Origin: 66-474 sp963771735 | Lineage (GTDB): Bacteria; Pseudomonadota; Gammaproteobacteria; Xanthomonadales; Rhodanobacteraceae | Reading direction: 5' to 3' | Assembly (NCBI GenBank): GCA_963771735.1 | Contig: CAVYUN010000004.1 | Span: 124,001 to 188,000 of the forward strand | DNA length: 64,000 bases | In this document: positions 1 to 14,257 of the stretch, one piece after another | Numbering within the stretch: the first letter of the stretch is position 1 | Layout: each line of letters begins with the position of its first letter | Position numbers and translations under genes: made by a program | The notes under the pieces: generated by a model | The model's input: only the letters and a program-made list of their open reading frames with translations | What the model was told of the DNA's origin: nothing | Databases searched by the model: none

Positions 1-1
1 T

Positions 2-2911
<2,910 letters not shown>

Positions 2912-3009
2912 TGATCACGCCGCGCGCATACCAGCGCGCGGCACCATCGAAATGAGGCGCACGGAAGCGCTTCGTGTTCGAGAGCAGGATGCCACGACGG
3001 CGCGAAAGC

Positions 3010-3039
3010 TTGTCCGGTTTCGCGGATCCGTGTTAAAAT
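3010..3039 (+). promoter_or_regulatory. putative sigma70 promoter of the str operon
   Basis: TTGTCC at 3010-3015 and TAAAAT at 3034-3039 are 18 bp apart. A TG dinucleotide at 3031-3032 sits one base before the -10, giving an extended -10. Transcription would start near 3046, just ahead of the hairpin at 3049, about 70 bp before rpsL. This is the best promoter match in the rpoC/rpsL gap, but it is read by eye and untested. Confidence 0.6.
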
Positions 3040-3048
3040 TCCGCTTCT

Positions 3049-3074
3049 GGGCAGGCCGGTTTTCCGGTCTGCCC
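3049..3074 (+). terminator. hairpin in rpsL leader, terminator- or attenuator-like
   Basis: An 11-bp stem (GGGCAGGCCGG at 3049-3059, CCGGTCTGCCC at 3064-3074, one G-T pair) encloses a TTTT loop and is followed by TTGGTTTTT. It could terminate rpoBC transcripts. Because the predicted rpsL promoter lies upstream, it would also form the extreme 5' end of the str mRNA. Which role applies cannot be decided from the sequence. Confidence 0.55.
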
Positions 3075-3115
3075 TTGGTTTTTCCCAAGACCCAAAGTTT
3101 TCCAGGACATCCGGA

Positions 3116-3490
3116 ATGGCAACTGTCAACCAGTTGGTGCGTCGGCCTCGCAGCCCGAAGACCTACAAGAGCGACTCGCCTGCGCTGCAGAACTGCCCGC
3201 AGCGTCGTGGCGTATGCACGCGTGTGTACACCACCACGCCGAAGAAGCCGAACTCGGCGATGCGCAAGGTTGCCAAGGTGCGTCTGACCAACGGCTACGA
3301 GGTCATCAGCTACATCGGCGGCGAAGGCCACAACCTGCAGGAACACTCGGTGGTTTTGATCCGTGGCGGCCGTGTCAAGGACCTGCCGGGCGTGCGTTAC
3401 CACACGGTACGCGGTTCGCTGGACTGCGCGGGCATCGCCAAGCGGCGCAAGTCGCGTTCAAAGTACGGCGCCAAGCGCCCGAAGGGCTAA
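3116..3490 (+). CDS. rpsL: 30S ribosomal protein S12
   Basis: S12 (124 residues, the family length) is a decoding-centre protein of the 30S subunit. The PKKPNS loop with Lys43 and the GRVKDLP loop with Lys88 are both present in the streptomycin-sensitive form. Asp89, the residue methylthiolated by RimO in other bacteria, is conserved. It is the first gene of the str operon, with AGGAC ahead of the ATG, and rpsG follows after 19 bp. Confidence 0.99.
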   Translation: MATVNQLVRRPRSPKTYKSDSPALQNCPQRRGVCTRVYTTTPKKPNSAMRKVAKVRLTNGYEVISYIGGEGHNLQEHSVVLIRGGRVKDLPGVRYHTVRGSLDCAGIAKRRKSRSKYGAKRPKG

Positions 3491-3509
3491 GAGTCAAGGA
3501 CACCAGAAT

Positions 3510-3977
3510 ATGTCGCGTAAAGGTTCCCATCCAGCCCGCGTGATCCTGCCCGATCCCAAGCACGGCAGCGAGTTGATCGCGCGCTTCATCAACATGGTGA
3601 TGCAGAGCGGCAAGAAATCGGTCGCCGAAGGCATCGTCTATGGCGCGCTCGACCATCTTGGCGAAAAGAATCCCGAGCCCGTGGCACTGGTCGAGAAGGC
3701 GCTCAACAACGTGGCGCCGGCGGTCGAGGTGAAGTCGAGGCGCGTCGGCGGTGCGACCTATCAGGTGCCGGTCGAAGTGCGTGCATCAAGGCGCACCGCA
3801 TTGGCGATGCGCTGGACCATCGAGGCGGCGCGCAAACGCGGCGAGAACTCGATGCCGCGCAAGCTGGCGGCCGAACTGCTGGAAGCTTCGGAAAACCGCG
3901 GCGGCGCGGTCAAGAAGCGCGAGGAAACCCACCGCATGGCCGAGGCCAACAAGGCGTTCTCGCATTACCGGTGGTAA
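3510..3977 (+). CDS. rpsG: 30S ribosomal protein S7
   Basis: S7 (155 residues) nucleates assembly of the 30S head by binding the 3' major domain of 16S rRNA. The start MSRKGSHPAR and the conserved SRRVGGATYQVPVEVR block match the family. The open frame continues upstream into rpsL, but the ATG at 3510, preceded by AAGGA about 10 bp away, gives the expected N-terminus. It is the second gene of the str operon. In E. coli, S7 represses this operon; no equivalent site was recognised here. Confidence 0.98.
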   Translation: MSRKGSHPARVILPDPKHGSELIARFINMVMQSGKKSVAEGIVYGALDHLGEKNPEPVALVEKALNNVAPAVEVKSRRVGGATYQVPVEVRASRRTALAMRWTIEAARKRGENSMPRKLAAELLEASENRGGAVKKREETHRMAEANKAFSHYRW

Positions 3978-4076
3978 GCATTTTGTTTGCGCCGCCCTGC
4001 GAGACGGCAAAACCCAAGGGTCATGCCTTGTGGCGAAGTTGCACACCAATACCGTTTCCGATTTTTTGAGCTGACC

Positions 4077-6167
<2,091 letters not shown>

Positions 6168-6204
6168 GAAGTACCACACAAAGTCAACGTTTGAGGATTG
6201 AGTC

Positions 6205-7395
<1,191 letters not shown>

Positions 7396-7547
7396 GCCGC
7401 GGGACTGCCAAGAGCCTCGCTCGAAGCGGCTGTTGTGAAAAGTCCGGCATGGATGCCGGTTGCTTCTTTGCCGTCAGGGAGGACGGCTGAAACAAGCGAA
7501 AAGCAACCAGCGAAAGCTGGCAAACGTTCTTTAAAGAGCATACGAAC
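7396..7547. repeat. tuf-rpsJ spacer with palindromic element (copy 3, read on - strand)
   Basis: A 152-bp gap before rpsJ. It holds a perfect palindrome at 7444-7459 (CCGGCAT-GG-ATGCCGG), a 6-bp stem at 7470-7487 (GCCGTC/GACGGC) and a 5-bp stem at 7507-7520 (CCAGC-GAAA-GCTGG). Read on the - strand, the palindrome is followed directly by GACTTTTCAC. This is the same hairpin-then-GACTTTTC arrangement as in the elements at 15599 and 20988. The stems could also act in the S10 leader, where L4-mediated control operates in E. coli, but no conserved S10-leader structure was recognised. Confidence 0.55.
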
Positions 7548-7859
7548 ATGGCAACCCAGAACATCCGCATCCGGCTGAAAGCCTACGACCATCGCCTGAT
7601 CGACCGTTCGGCCAGCGAGATCGTGGAAACCGCCAAGCGCACGGGCGCACAGGTGCGCGGCCCGATTCCGCTGCCGACCAAGATCGAGCGCTACACGATC
7701 CTGGTGTCGCCGCACGTGGACAAGGATGCCCGGGACCAGTACGAGACCCGTACGCACAAGCGCGTGCTGGACATCGTCGACCCTAACGACAAGACCGTGG
7801 ATGCCTTGATGAAGCTCGACCTCGCCGCTGGCGTGGACGTGCAGATCAAGCTGGGCTGA
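7548..7859 (+). CDS. rpsJ: 30S ribosomal protein S10
   Basis: S10 (103 residues, family length) lies in the 30S head and also serves as NusE in antitermination complexes with NusB. The start MATQNIRIRLKAYDHRLID and the RTHKRVLDIVDP block are diagnostic. It is the first gene of the S10 operon, and rplC follows after 14 bp. The leader upstream is rich in hairpins. Confidence 0.99.
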   Translation: MATQNIRIRLKAYDHRLIDRSASEIVETAKRTGAQVRGPIPLPTKIERYTILVSPHVDKDARDQYETRTHKRVLDIVDPNDKTVDALMKLDLAAGVDVQIKLG

Positions 7860-7873
7860 GAGCGAGACTGGAC

Positions 7874-8515
7874 ATGAGCATCGGACTGGTTGGAAAAAAA
7901 TGCGGCATGAGCCGGCTGTTCACCGAGGACGGCCGCTCGGTACCGGTCACCCTGATCGAGGCGACGCCGAACCGCGTCACCCAGGTCAAGACCACGGACA
8001 ACGACGGTTACGTCGCGGTGCAGGTCACCGCGGGCGGCAAGCGTGCTTCCCTGCTGAGCAAGCCGGCCAAGGGCCATTTCGCCAAGGCGAAGGTGGAGCC
8101 GGGTCGCGGCCTGTGGGAATTCCGTCTCGACGACAAGGACGCCGACAAATATGCCGTCGGTGCCGAGATCAAGCTGGACGATGTGTTCAAGGTCGGCCAG
8201 ATGGTCGATGTCGCCGGTGTGTCCAAGGGCAAGGGCTTCCAGGGCACGATCAAGCGCCACCACTTCACCATGGGCGACGCCACCCACGGCAACTCGCTGT
8301 CGCATCGCGCGCCGGGTTCGATCGGCCAGCGCCAGACCCCGGGCCGCGTGTTCCCGGGCAAGAAGATGTCCGGGCACATGGGTAGCGTCAACCGTTCGGC
8401 GATGAATCTGGAAGTGGTCAGCGTCGACGCCGAGCGTCACCTGATCGCGGTCAAGGGTGCGGTGCCCGGTGCCACCGGCGGCGATGTGGTCGTCCGCCCG
8501 GCGGTCAAGGCGTAA
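7874..8515 (+). CDS. rplC: 50S ribosomal protein L3
   Basis: L3 (213 residues) is an early-assembly protein whose long loop reaches the peptidyl-transferase centre. The start SIGLVGKKCGMSRLFTEDG and the GSIGQRQTPGRVFPGKKMSGHMG loop region match the family. The Gln in GQRQTPGRV is the residue methylated by PrmB in other bacteria. rplD follows 11 bp downstream, after an AAGGAG that overlaps the stop. Confidence 0.98.
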   Translation: MSIGLVGKKCGMSRLFTEDGRSVPVTLIEATPNRVTQVKTTDNDGYVAVQVTAGGKRASLLSKPAKGHFAKAKVEPGRGLWEFRLDDKDADKYAVGAEIKLDDVFKVGQMVDVAGVSKGKGFQGTIKRHHFTMGDATHGNSLSHRAPGSIGQRQTPGRVFPGKKMSGHMGSVNRSAMNLEVVSVDAERHLIAVKGAVPGATGGDVVVRPAVKA

Positions 8516-8526
8516 GGAGCCTAGTC

Positions 8527-9132
8527 ATGGAACTCAATGTGATCGGGGCCAAGCCCGTGCAGGTTTCCGAAGCGATCTTCGGTGCCGCCTTCCGCCAGGA
8601 TCTCGTGCACCAGGTCGTGGTGGCCTACCGCAATGCGGGTCGCGCCGGTACCAAGGCGCAGTTGAACCACACGCGCATGTCGGGCACTACCAAGAAGTTC
8701 AAGAAGCAGAAGGGTGGTGGCGCCCGCCACGGCGACTACCGCGCCAACATCTTCGTCGGCGGCGCGCGGGCATTCGCGGCCCAGCCGCGTGATTACGCGC
8801 AGAAGGTCAATCGCAAGATGTACCGCGGCGCGTTGTGCTCCATGCTGGCCGAGTTGAATCGCCAAGGACGCCTAAAGGTGGTGTCGGAATTCACCGTCGA
8901 CGCGCCAAAGACCAAGGGGTTGATCGGCAAGCTCGACAAGATCGAAGCCAAGGGTCGCACACTTATCGTGGTGCAGGCAGTGGACGAGAAATTGTTCCTG
9001 TCCGCACGCAACATCCCCAATGTCATCGATGTCATCGACGTGGACGGGATCAACCCGGTCGCGCTGGCTGCGGCCGACGACGTCGTGATCACCGTCGATG
9101 CGGTGAAGAAGATCGAGGAGTGGCTGGCATGA
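8527..9132 (+). CDS. rplD: 50S ribosomal protein L4
   Basis: L4 (201 residues) lines the nascent-peptide exit tunnel. Its extended loop KKFKKQKGGGARHGD is intact. In E. coli, L4 also represses the S10 operon through the rpsJ leader. The stop codon overlaps the rplW start (ATGA at 9129), so the two genes are probably translationally coupled. Confidence 0.98.
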   Translation: MELNVIGAKPVQVSEAIFGAAFRQDLVHQVVVAYRNAGRAGTKAQLNHTRMSGTTKKFKKQKGGGARHGDYRANIFVGGARAFAAQPRDYAQKVNRKMYRGALCSMLAELNRQGRLKVVSEFTVDAPKTKGLIGKLDKIEAKGRTLIVVQAVDEKLFLSARNIPNVIDVIDVDGINPVALAAADDVVITVDAVKKIEEWLA

Positions 9133-9440
9133 GCAGCGATCCGGCTCTGAATCAACGTGTCCTCTCGGTGCTGCGTGCACCGCATGTTTCGGAAAAGAGC
9201 ACGCGGTTGTCCGAGCACAACCAGTACGTTTTCGCGGTGGCGCCCGACGCCACCAAGGCCGACGTCAAGTCCGCGGTCGAGCAGATGTTCGACGTGAACG
9301 TGGTGTCGGTGAACATGGCCAACATCAAGGGCAAGCTCAAGATGTTCCGCTTTAGGCCTGGTCGCAAGGCCAATGTCCGCAAGGCATACGTGCGTCTGGC
9401 CGAAGGCCAGACGATCGAAGCCGCGGCCGGCCGGGCCTGA
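9129..9440 (+). CDS. rplW: 50S ribosomal protein L23
   Basis: L23 (103 residues) sits at the tunnel exit and is the docking site for trigger factor and SRP. APHVSEKST near the N-terminus and the FRFRPGRKANVRKAYVRL tail are typical. The frame is open far upstream inside rplD. The ATG at 9129 overlapping the rplD stop gives the family length. Confidence 0.97.
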   Translation: MSSDPALNQRVLSVLRAPHVSEKSTRLSEHNQYVFAVAPDATKADVKSAVEQMFDVNVVSVNMANIKGKLKMFRFRPGRKANVRKAYVRLAEGQTIEAAAGRA

Positions 9441-9460
9441 TTTCCAGAGGTGCAATGCAG

Positions 9461-10282
9461 ATGGCACTGATCACACCCAAACCGACTTCACCGGGCCGCC
9501 GCGGGATGGTACGCGTGGCGCCCGCGGGCCTTCACAAGGGCGACCCGTATGCGCCGTTGACCGAGGTCCAGTCCAAGACCGGTGGCCGCAACCATTTCGG
9601 GCGCATCACCGTGCGCCATCGTGGCGGCGGTCACAAGCAGCACTATCGCATCATCGACTTCAAGCGCGACAAGGAAGGCGTCGCCTGCCGGGTCGAGCGC
9701 ATCGAGTACGACCCCAACCGCACCGCACACATCGCGCTGCTTTGCTACGTCGATGGCGAGCGCCGCTACATCATCGCGCCCAAGGGCATCCAGGTGGGCG
9801 CACAGTTGATGGCAGGCACCGACGCTCCGATCAAGGATGGCAACACGTTGCCGCTGCGCAACATGCCGATCGGCACCACCGTGCATTGCGTGGAAATGAA
9901 GCCCGGCAAGGGTGCGCAGCTCGCGCGCAGCGCCGGCTCCTCCGCGCAGCTGGTCGCGCGCGAGTCCGGTTACGCCACGCTGCGCCTGCGTTCGGGCGAG
10001 ATGCGCAAGGTTCCGGTCGAATGCCGCGCAACCGTGGGTGAGGTCGGCAATTCGGAACACAACCTGCGCAAGCTGGGCAAGGCTGGCGCCAAGCGCTGGC
10101 TCGGCATCCGCCCGACCGTGCGCGGCGTGGTAATGAATCCGGTCGATCACCCGCACGGCGGCGGCGAAGGCCGCACTTCGGGCGGCCGCCATCCGGTGAG
10201 CCCGTGGGGCACGCCGACCAAGGGCTACAAGACCCGCAACAACAAGCGCACGCAGAAGATGATCGTGCGTCGCCGCAAGTAA
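9461..10282 (+). CDS. rplB: 50S ribosomal protein L2
   Basis: L2 (273 residues) organises 23S rRNA domains around the peptidyl-transferase centre. The NPVDHPHGGGEG segment contains the conserved histidine implicated in activity. Two in-frame ATGs exist, 9455 and 9461. The second is preferred because MALITPKPTSPGRR aligns without a gap to xanthomonad L2 and lies 10 bp after AGAGG; the first is only 4 bp away. Using 9455 would add two residues. Confidence 0.97.
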   Translation: MALITPKPTSPGRRGMVRVAPAGLHKGDPYAPLTEVQSKTGGRNHFGRITVRHRGGGHKQHYRIIDFKRDKEGVACRVERIEYDPNRTAHIALLCYVDGERRYIIAPKGIQVGAQLMAGTDAPIKDGNTLPLRNMPIGTTVHCVEMKPGKGAQLARSAGSSAQLVARESGYATLRLRSGEMRKVPVECRATVGEVGNSEHNLRKLGKAGAKRWLGIRPTVRGVVMNPVDHPHGGGEGRTSGGRHPVSPWGTPTKGYKTRNNKRTQKMIVRRRK

Positions 10283-10294
10283 GGGCTCATCGAC

Positions 10295-10579
10295 ATGCCA
10301 CGTTCACTCAAGAAAGGCCCGTTCATCGACCTGCACCTGCTCAAGAAGGTGGAGTCGGCGAACCAGACCAACAGCAAGCGCCCGATCAAGACATGGTCGC
10401 GCCGCTCGATGATCCTGCCGGAAATGGTCGGACTGACCATCGCCGTGCACAACGGCCGCCTGCACGTGCCGGTGCTGGTCAACGAGAACATGGTCGGGCA
10501 CAAGCTCGGCGAGTTCGCCGTGACCCGGACCTTCAAGGGGCACAGCGGCGACAAGAAAACCGCGGAAGCCAAGAAGTGA
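10295..10579 (+). CDS. rpsS: 30S ribosomal protein S19
   Basis: S19 (94 residues) forms a complex with S13 in the 30S head near the A-site tRNA. The start MPRSLKKGPFIDLHLLKKVE and the block TWSRRSMILPEMVGLTIAVHNG are diagnostic. It sits 12 bp after rplB in the usual S10-operon order. Confidence 0.98.
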   Translation: MPRSLKKGPFIDLHLLKKVESANQTNSKRPIKTWSRRSMILPEMVGLTIAVHNGRLHVPVLVNENMVGHKLGEFAVTRTFKGHSGDKKTAEAKK

Positions 10580-10590
10580 TGGGTACCGAC

Positions 10591-10926
10591 ATGACTACGA
10601 CTCAAGCCAAAGCCGTCCTGCGCGGCGCGCGCATCTCGGCACAGAAGGCGCGCCTGGTGGCGGACATGGTGCGCGGCATGCCAGTGGGCAACGCCAGCGC
10701 CGTGCTGGAGCACACCAACAAGAAGGCTGCGCACCTGGTCCGCAAGGTGCTGCTGTCGGCGGTGGCCAACGCCGAGAACAACGTCGGCGCGGACGTGGAC
10801 GAACTGAAGGTGTCGCGCATTTATGTGGACGAAGGCGCGGTCATGAAGCGCATGCACGCGCGCGCCAAGGGCCGCGGCTCGCGCATCCTGCGGCGCACGT
10901 CGCACATCACGGTCGAGGTAGGTTGA
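10591..10926 (+). CDS. rplV: 50S ribosomal protein L22
   Basis: L22 (111 residues) lines the exit tunnel with a beta-hairpin; MKRMHARAKGRGSRILRRT is that hairpin region. In-frame ATGs occur at 10579 (overlapping the rpsS stop) and 10591. The later one gives MTTTQAKAVLRGARIS, matching xanthomonad L22. The 10579 start would add four residues, and neither has a strong ribosome binding site. Confidence 0.95.
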   Translation: MTTTQAKAVLRGARISAQKARLVADMVRGMPVGNASAVLEHTNKKAAHLVRKVLLSAVANAENNVGADVDELKVSRIYVDEGAVMKRMHARAKGRGSRILRRTSHITVEVG

Positions 10927-10928
10927 TC

Positions 10929-11693
10929 ATGGGTCACAAAGTCAATCCAATCGGAATCCGCCTCGGCATTTCCAAGGACTGGAATTCCAAGTGGTTCGCG
11001 GGCAAGCGCCAGTACGCCCAAAACCTGGTCTCGGATCTCAAGGTACGCGAACTGCTGAAGAAGAAGCTGTCGCAGGCCGGCGTGTCCAGGATACTGATCA
11101 GCCGCCCGCAGAAGAACGCCGACATCACCATCTTCACCGCGCGTCCGGGCGTCGTGATCGGCAAGAAGGGCGAGGATATCGAGAAGCTCCGCCGCGAAGT
11201 GTCGGCGATCATGGGCGTGGACGCCCACATCAATGTCAGCGAAGTGCGCAAGCCCGAGCTCGACGCGCAATTGGTGGCCGAATCGATCGCCCAGCAGCTG
11301 GAGCGCCGCATCATGTTCCGCCGCGCCATGAAGCGTTCGGTGCAGAACGCGATGCGTCTTGGCGCTCTCGGCATCAAGGTCAACGTGGCCGGCCGCCTGA
11401 ACGGCGCCGAGATCGCGCGCTCGGAATGGTATCGCGAGGGCCGCGTGCCGCTGCATACCCTGCGTGCCGACGTCGACTACGGACTGGCCGAGGCCCACAC
11501 CACCTATGGCGTCATCGGCGTCAAGGTGTGGATCTACAAGGGCGAGATCTTCGACTTTGCGAGTGTCGGCCAGGCCAAGGAAGACGATCGCAACGACGGC
11601 CCGTCGTCGCGTCGCGACCGCGGATCCCGTGACGACGAATCGCGCCGCGAGCGCGCCCCGCGCGGGCGCCGCGAGCGGACCACGGCTGAGTAA
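10929..11693 (+). CDS. rpsC: 30S ribosomal protein S3
   Basis: S3 (254 residues) forms part of the mRNA entry channel. MGHKVNPIGIRLG starts the protein, and the KH-domain GXXG loop VIGKKGEDIEKL follows. Compared with the 233-residue E. coli protein it has a C-terminal tail of about 25 residues that is very rich in Arg, Asp and Glu (RDRGSRDDESRRERAPRGRR), probably disordered. An upstream in-frame TTG at 10923 is less likely than ATG 10929. Confidence 0.98.
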   Translation: MGHKVNPIGIRLGISKDWNSKWFAGKRQYAQNLVSDLKVRELLKKKLSQAGVSRILISRPQKNADITIFTARPGVVIGKKGEDIEKLRREVSAIMGVDAHINVSEVRKPELDAQLVAESIAQQLERRIMFRRAMKRSVQNAMRLGALGIKVNVAGRLNGAEIARSEWYREGRVPLHTLRADVDYGLAEAHTTYGVIGVKVWIYKGEIFDFASVGQAKEDDRNDGPSSRRDRGSRDDESRRERAPRGRRERTTAE

Positions 11694-11705
11694 GGAATCA
11701 GTGTC

Positions 11706-12119
11706 ATGTTGCAACCCAAGCGAACCAAATTCCGCAAGCAGTTCAAGGGCCGCAACCGGGGCCTGAGCCTCTCCGGCAACCTCGTCAGCTTCGGCGAGTA
11801 CGGCCTGAAGGCCACCACCCGTGGCGCGATCACCGCGCGCGAGATCGAGGCTGCGCGCCGTTGCATCACGCGCTACGTGAAGCGCGGCGGCAAGCTCTGG
11901 ATCCGCGTGTTCCCGGACAAGCCGATCACCAAGAAGCCGATCGAGGTCCGCATGGGCGCCGGCAAGGGCAACGTCGAGTACTGGGTCGCGCCGATCCAGC
12001 CCGGCCGGATGCTGTACGAAATAGAAGGCGTGACCGAGGCCGAGGCGCGTGAGGCGTTCCGTCTTGCCGCGGCCAAGCTGTCGGTGCAAACCCAATTCGC
12101 GACCAGGGCGCTGCTGTGA
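11706..12119 (+). CDS. rplP: 50S ribosomal protein L16
   Basis: L16 (137 residues) contacts A-site tRNA and is assembled late. MLQPKRTKFRKQFKGRNRG and the segment KGNVEYWVAPIQPGRMLYE are characteristic. The Arg in the FPDKPITKKPIEVRMGAGKG loop is the position hydroxylated by YcfD in E. coli. The stop overlaps the rpmC start by one base (TGATG). Confidence 0.98.
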   Translation: MLQPKRTKFRKQFKGRNRGLSLSGNLVSFGEYGLKATTRGAITAREIEAARRCITRYVKRGGKLWIRVFPDKPITKKPIEVRMGAGKGNVEYWVAPIQPGRMLYEIEGVTEAEAREAFRLAAAKLSVQTQFATRALL

Positions 12120-12319
12120 TGGATACCAACGAAATGCGCGAAAAATCCGCGCAGGAACTGATCGAGCATATCGCCGAGCTGCGTCGCGAGCAGTTCAGCC
12201 TGCGCATGCAGAAGGCCCAAGGCCAGGATGCCAAGACCCACCAGTTCGCCAAGGTACGCCGCGAGATCGCGCGTGCCGCGACGATCCTGGGCGAGAAACA
12301 GACCCACGGAGCCGCGTGA
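12119..12319 (+). CDS. rpmC: 50S ribosomal protein L29
   Basis: L29 (66 residues) is a two-helix protein at the tunnel exit beside L23. MDTNEMREKSAQELIEHI and LRREQFSLRMQKAQGQ match the family. A GTG at 12116 is also in frame, but the ATG at 12119 coupled to the rplP stop aligns with the xanthomonad N-terminus MDIKQLREKS. The stop overlaps the rpsQ ATG by one base. Confidence 0.97.
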   Translation: MDTNEMREKSAQELIEHIAELRREQFSLRMQKAQGQDAKTHQFAKVRREIARAATILGEKQTHGAA

Positions 12320-12582
12320 TGAACGAGACAGTACAGAACACGCGTACCCTGCAGGGTCGCGTCACCAGCAACAAGGCAACCAAGACCGTCACCGTGTTGG
12401 TGGATCGCCAAGGCCAGCACGGACTGTACGGCAAATTGCTGCGCCGTTCGACCAAGTTGCACGCGCATGACGAAAACAGCGAGTGCCGTGAGGGCGACCT
12501 GGTGCGCATCGCCGAATGCCGGCCAATGTCCAAGACCAAGCATTTCCGCGTCGTGGAAGTGCTGCAGCGCGGCGCCGAGTGA
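12319..12582 (+). CDS. rpsQ: 30S ribosomal protein S17
   Basis: S17 (87 residues) is an OB-fold primary 16S rRNA binder. TLQGRVTSNKATKTVTV and KTKHFRVVEVL are typical. The start overlaps the rpmC stop (TGATG). It is the last gene of the S10 operon proper; rplN follows after 13 bp with GAGGAGA ahead of it, so S10 and spc are probably co-transcribed. Confidence 0.97.
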   Translation: MNETVQNTRTLQGRVTSNKATKTVTVLVDRQGQHGLYGKLLRRSTKLHAHDENSECREGDLVRIAECRPMSKTKHFRVVEVLQRGAE

Positions 12583-12595
12583 GGAGATCGCAGCC

Positions 12596-12964
<369 letters not shown>

Positions 12965-12975
12965 GGGATACCGTC

Positions 12976-13290
12976 ATGAATCGCATCCGCAAAGGCGACA
13001 CGGTGCTCGTGATCGCGGGCAGGAACAAGGGTCAGCACGGCGAGGTTACCCGCGTCGCGGGCGATCGCGTGTTCGTGCAGAACATCAACATGGTCAAGCG
13101 CCACACCAAGCCGAACCCGCAGCTGCAGCAGCCGGGCGGCATCGTCGAGCGCGAGGCCCCGATCCACATTTCCAATGTCATGCTGTACGACCTGGCCACC
13201 GGCAAGGGCGAACGCGTAGGCCGCAAGACGCTCGGCGACGGGCGCAAGGTGCGCGTGTATCGTTCCACCGGCGAAGTCGTGGACGCATGA
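12976..13290 (+). CDS. rplX: 50S ribosomal protein L24
   Basis: L24 (104 residues) is an assembly initiator with a KOW motif: RKGDTVLVIAGRNKGQHGEV spans residues 4-23. The remainder (PNPQLQQPGGIVEREAPIHISNV) is standard for the family. It lies 11 bp after rplN, and AAGGGATACC precedes the ATG. Confidence 0.98.
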   Translation: MNRIRKGDTVLVIAGRNKGQHGEVTRVAGDRVFVQNINMVKRHTKPNPQLQQPGGIVEREAPIHISNVMLYDLATGKGERVGRKTLGDGRKVRVYRSTGEVVDA

Positions 13291-13300
13291 GGACACAGCC

Positions 13301-13840
13301 ATGACCCGCCTTGAAAAAATCTACAAAGACGAAGTGATGCCGGCGCTGATGAAGCGTTTCGGTTACCAGAACCCGATGCAGGTTCCGCGCATCAGCAAGA
13401 TCACGCTCAACATGGGCGTGGGCGAAGCCGCCGCGAACAAGAAGGTGCTGGAGAACGCCACCGCCGACATGGCCAAGATCGCCGGCCAGAAGCCGGTGGT
13501 GACCAAGGCGCGCGTTTCGGTGGCCTCGTTCAAGATCCGCGATGGCTGGCCGATCGGCTGCAAGGTCACGCTGCGTCGCGCCAACATGTGGGAGTTCCTC
13601 GATCGACTGATCAACGTTTCGCTGCCGCGCGTGCGCGACTTCCGCGGCGTTTCGGGGCGGGCATTCGACGGTCGCGGCAACTACAACATGGGCGTGAAGG
13701 AACAGATCATCTTCCCCGAAATCGACTTCGACCAGGTCGATGCGATGCGCGGCATGGATATCTGCATCACCACCACCGCGCATACGGACGCGGAAGCCAA
13801 GGCGCTGCTCGAAGCGTTCCACTTCCCGTTCAGGAATTGA
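13301..13840 (+). CDS. rplE: 50S ribosomal protein L5
   Basis: L5 (179 residues) binds 5S rRNA and contacts P-site tRNA. PRISKITLNMGVGEAA and the segment VRDFRGVSGRAFDGRGNYNMG are diagnostic. It is 10 bp downstream of rplX, with GAGGACACAGCC before the ATG. Confidence 0.98.
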   Translation: MTRLEKIYKDEVMPALMKRFGYQNPMQVPRISKITLNMGVGEAAANKKVLENATADMAKIAGQKPVVTKARVSVASFKIRDGWPIGCKVTLRRANMWEFLDRLINVSLPRVRDFRGVSGRAFDGRGNYNMGVKEQIIFPEIDFDQVDAMRGMDICITTTAHTDAEAKALLEAFHFPFRN

Positions 13841-13850
13841 GGAAACAAGC

Positions 13851-14156
13851 ATGGCAAAGAAATCCATGGTCAACCGCGACCTCAAGCGCGCCAAGCTGAT
13901 CAAGCGGCACGCCGGCAAGCGCGTTGATCTCAAGAAGATCATCGCCGATGCCGATGCGAGCTACGACGAGAAGATGGCCGCTGCGGCGAAACTGCAAAAG
14001 CTGCCGCGCGACTCGAGTCCGTCGCGGCTGCGCACGCGCTGCGCGCTGACCGGCCGTCCGCGCGCGGTGTACGTGAAGTTCGGTCTCGGCCGCAGCAAGT
14101 TGCGCGAAGCGACCATGCGCGGCGACGTGCCTGGCCTGCGCAAAGCCAGTTGGTAA
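13851..14156 (+). CDS. rpsN: 30S ribosomal protein S14 (zinc-independent type)
   Basis: S14 (101 residues) is in the 30S head. This is the long C- form: there is no CxxC...CxxC zinc ribbon, and the C-terminus RCALTGRPRAVYVKFGLGRSKLRE...KASW is typical of the gammaproteobacterial version. GAGGAAACAAGC precedes ATG 13851. A 101-bp spacer with an inverted repeat separates it from rpsH, unusually long for this operon. Confidence 0.98.
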   Translation: MAKKSMVNRDLKRAKLIKRHAGKRVDLKKIIADADASYDEKMAAAAKLQKLPRDSSPSRLRTRCALTGRPRAVYVKFGLGRSKLREATMRGDVPGLRKASW

Positions 14157-14163
14157 GACAAGC

Positions 14164-14215
14164 AGGGATGAGGAGCTAGGGATCAGGGATTGGAAAATAC
14201 TCGATCCTCATCCCT
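14164..14215. repeat. inverted repeat in the rpsN-rpsH spacer
   Basis: AGGGATGAGGA at 14164-14174 is a perfect 11-bp inverted match to TCCTCATCCCT at 14205-14215. The 30-bp loop and right flank carry further AGGGAT and CATCCCTCA half-copies, so the segment looks like a small repetitive element rather than a simple terminator. No T-run follows. It is unrelated in sequence to the element at 7444, 15599 and 20988. Confidence 0.7.
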
Positions 14216-14257
14216 CATCCCTCAACGGATATCGATGCAACGCAACAGGAATAACCC

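Noticed and set aside
3978..4076. A fourth copy of the ATCCAT palindromic element before fusA
   Set aside because: The gap has an imperfect GCCG/CGGC hairpin but lacks the ATCCAT core, the CACCAGAA block and the GACTTTTC tail.
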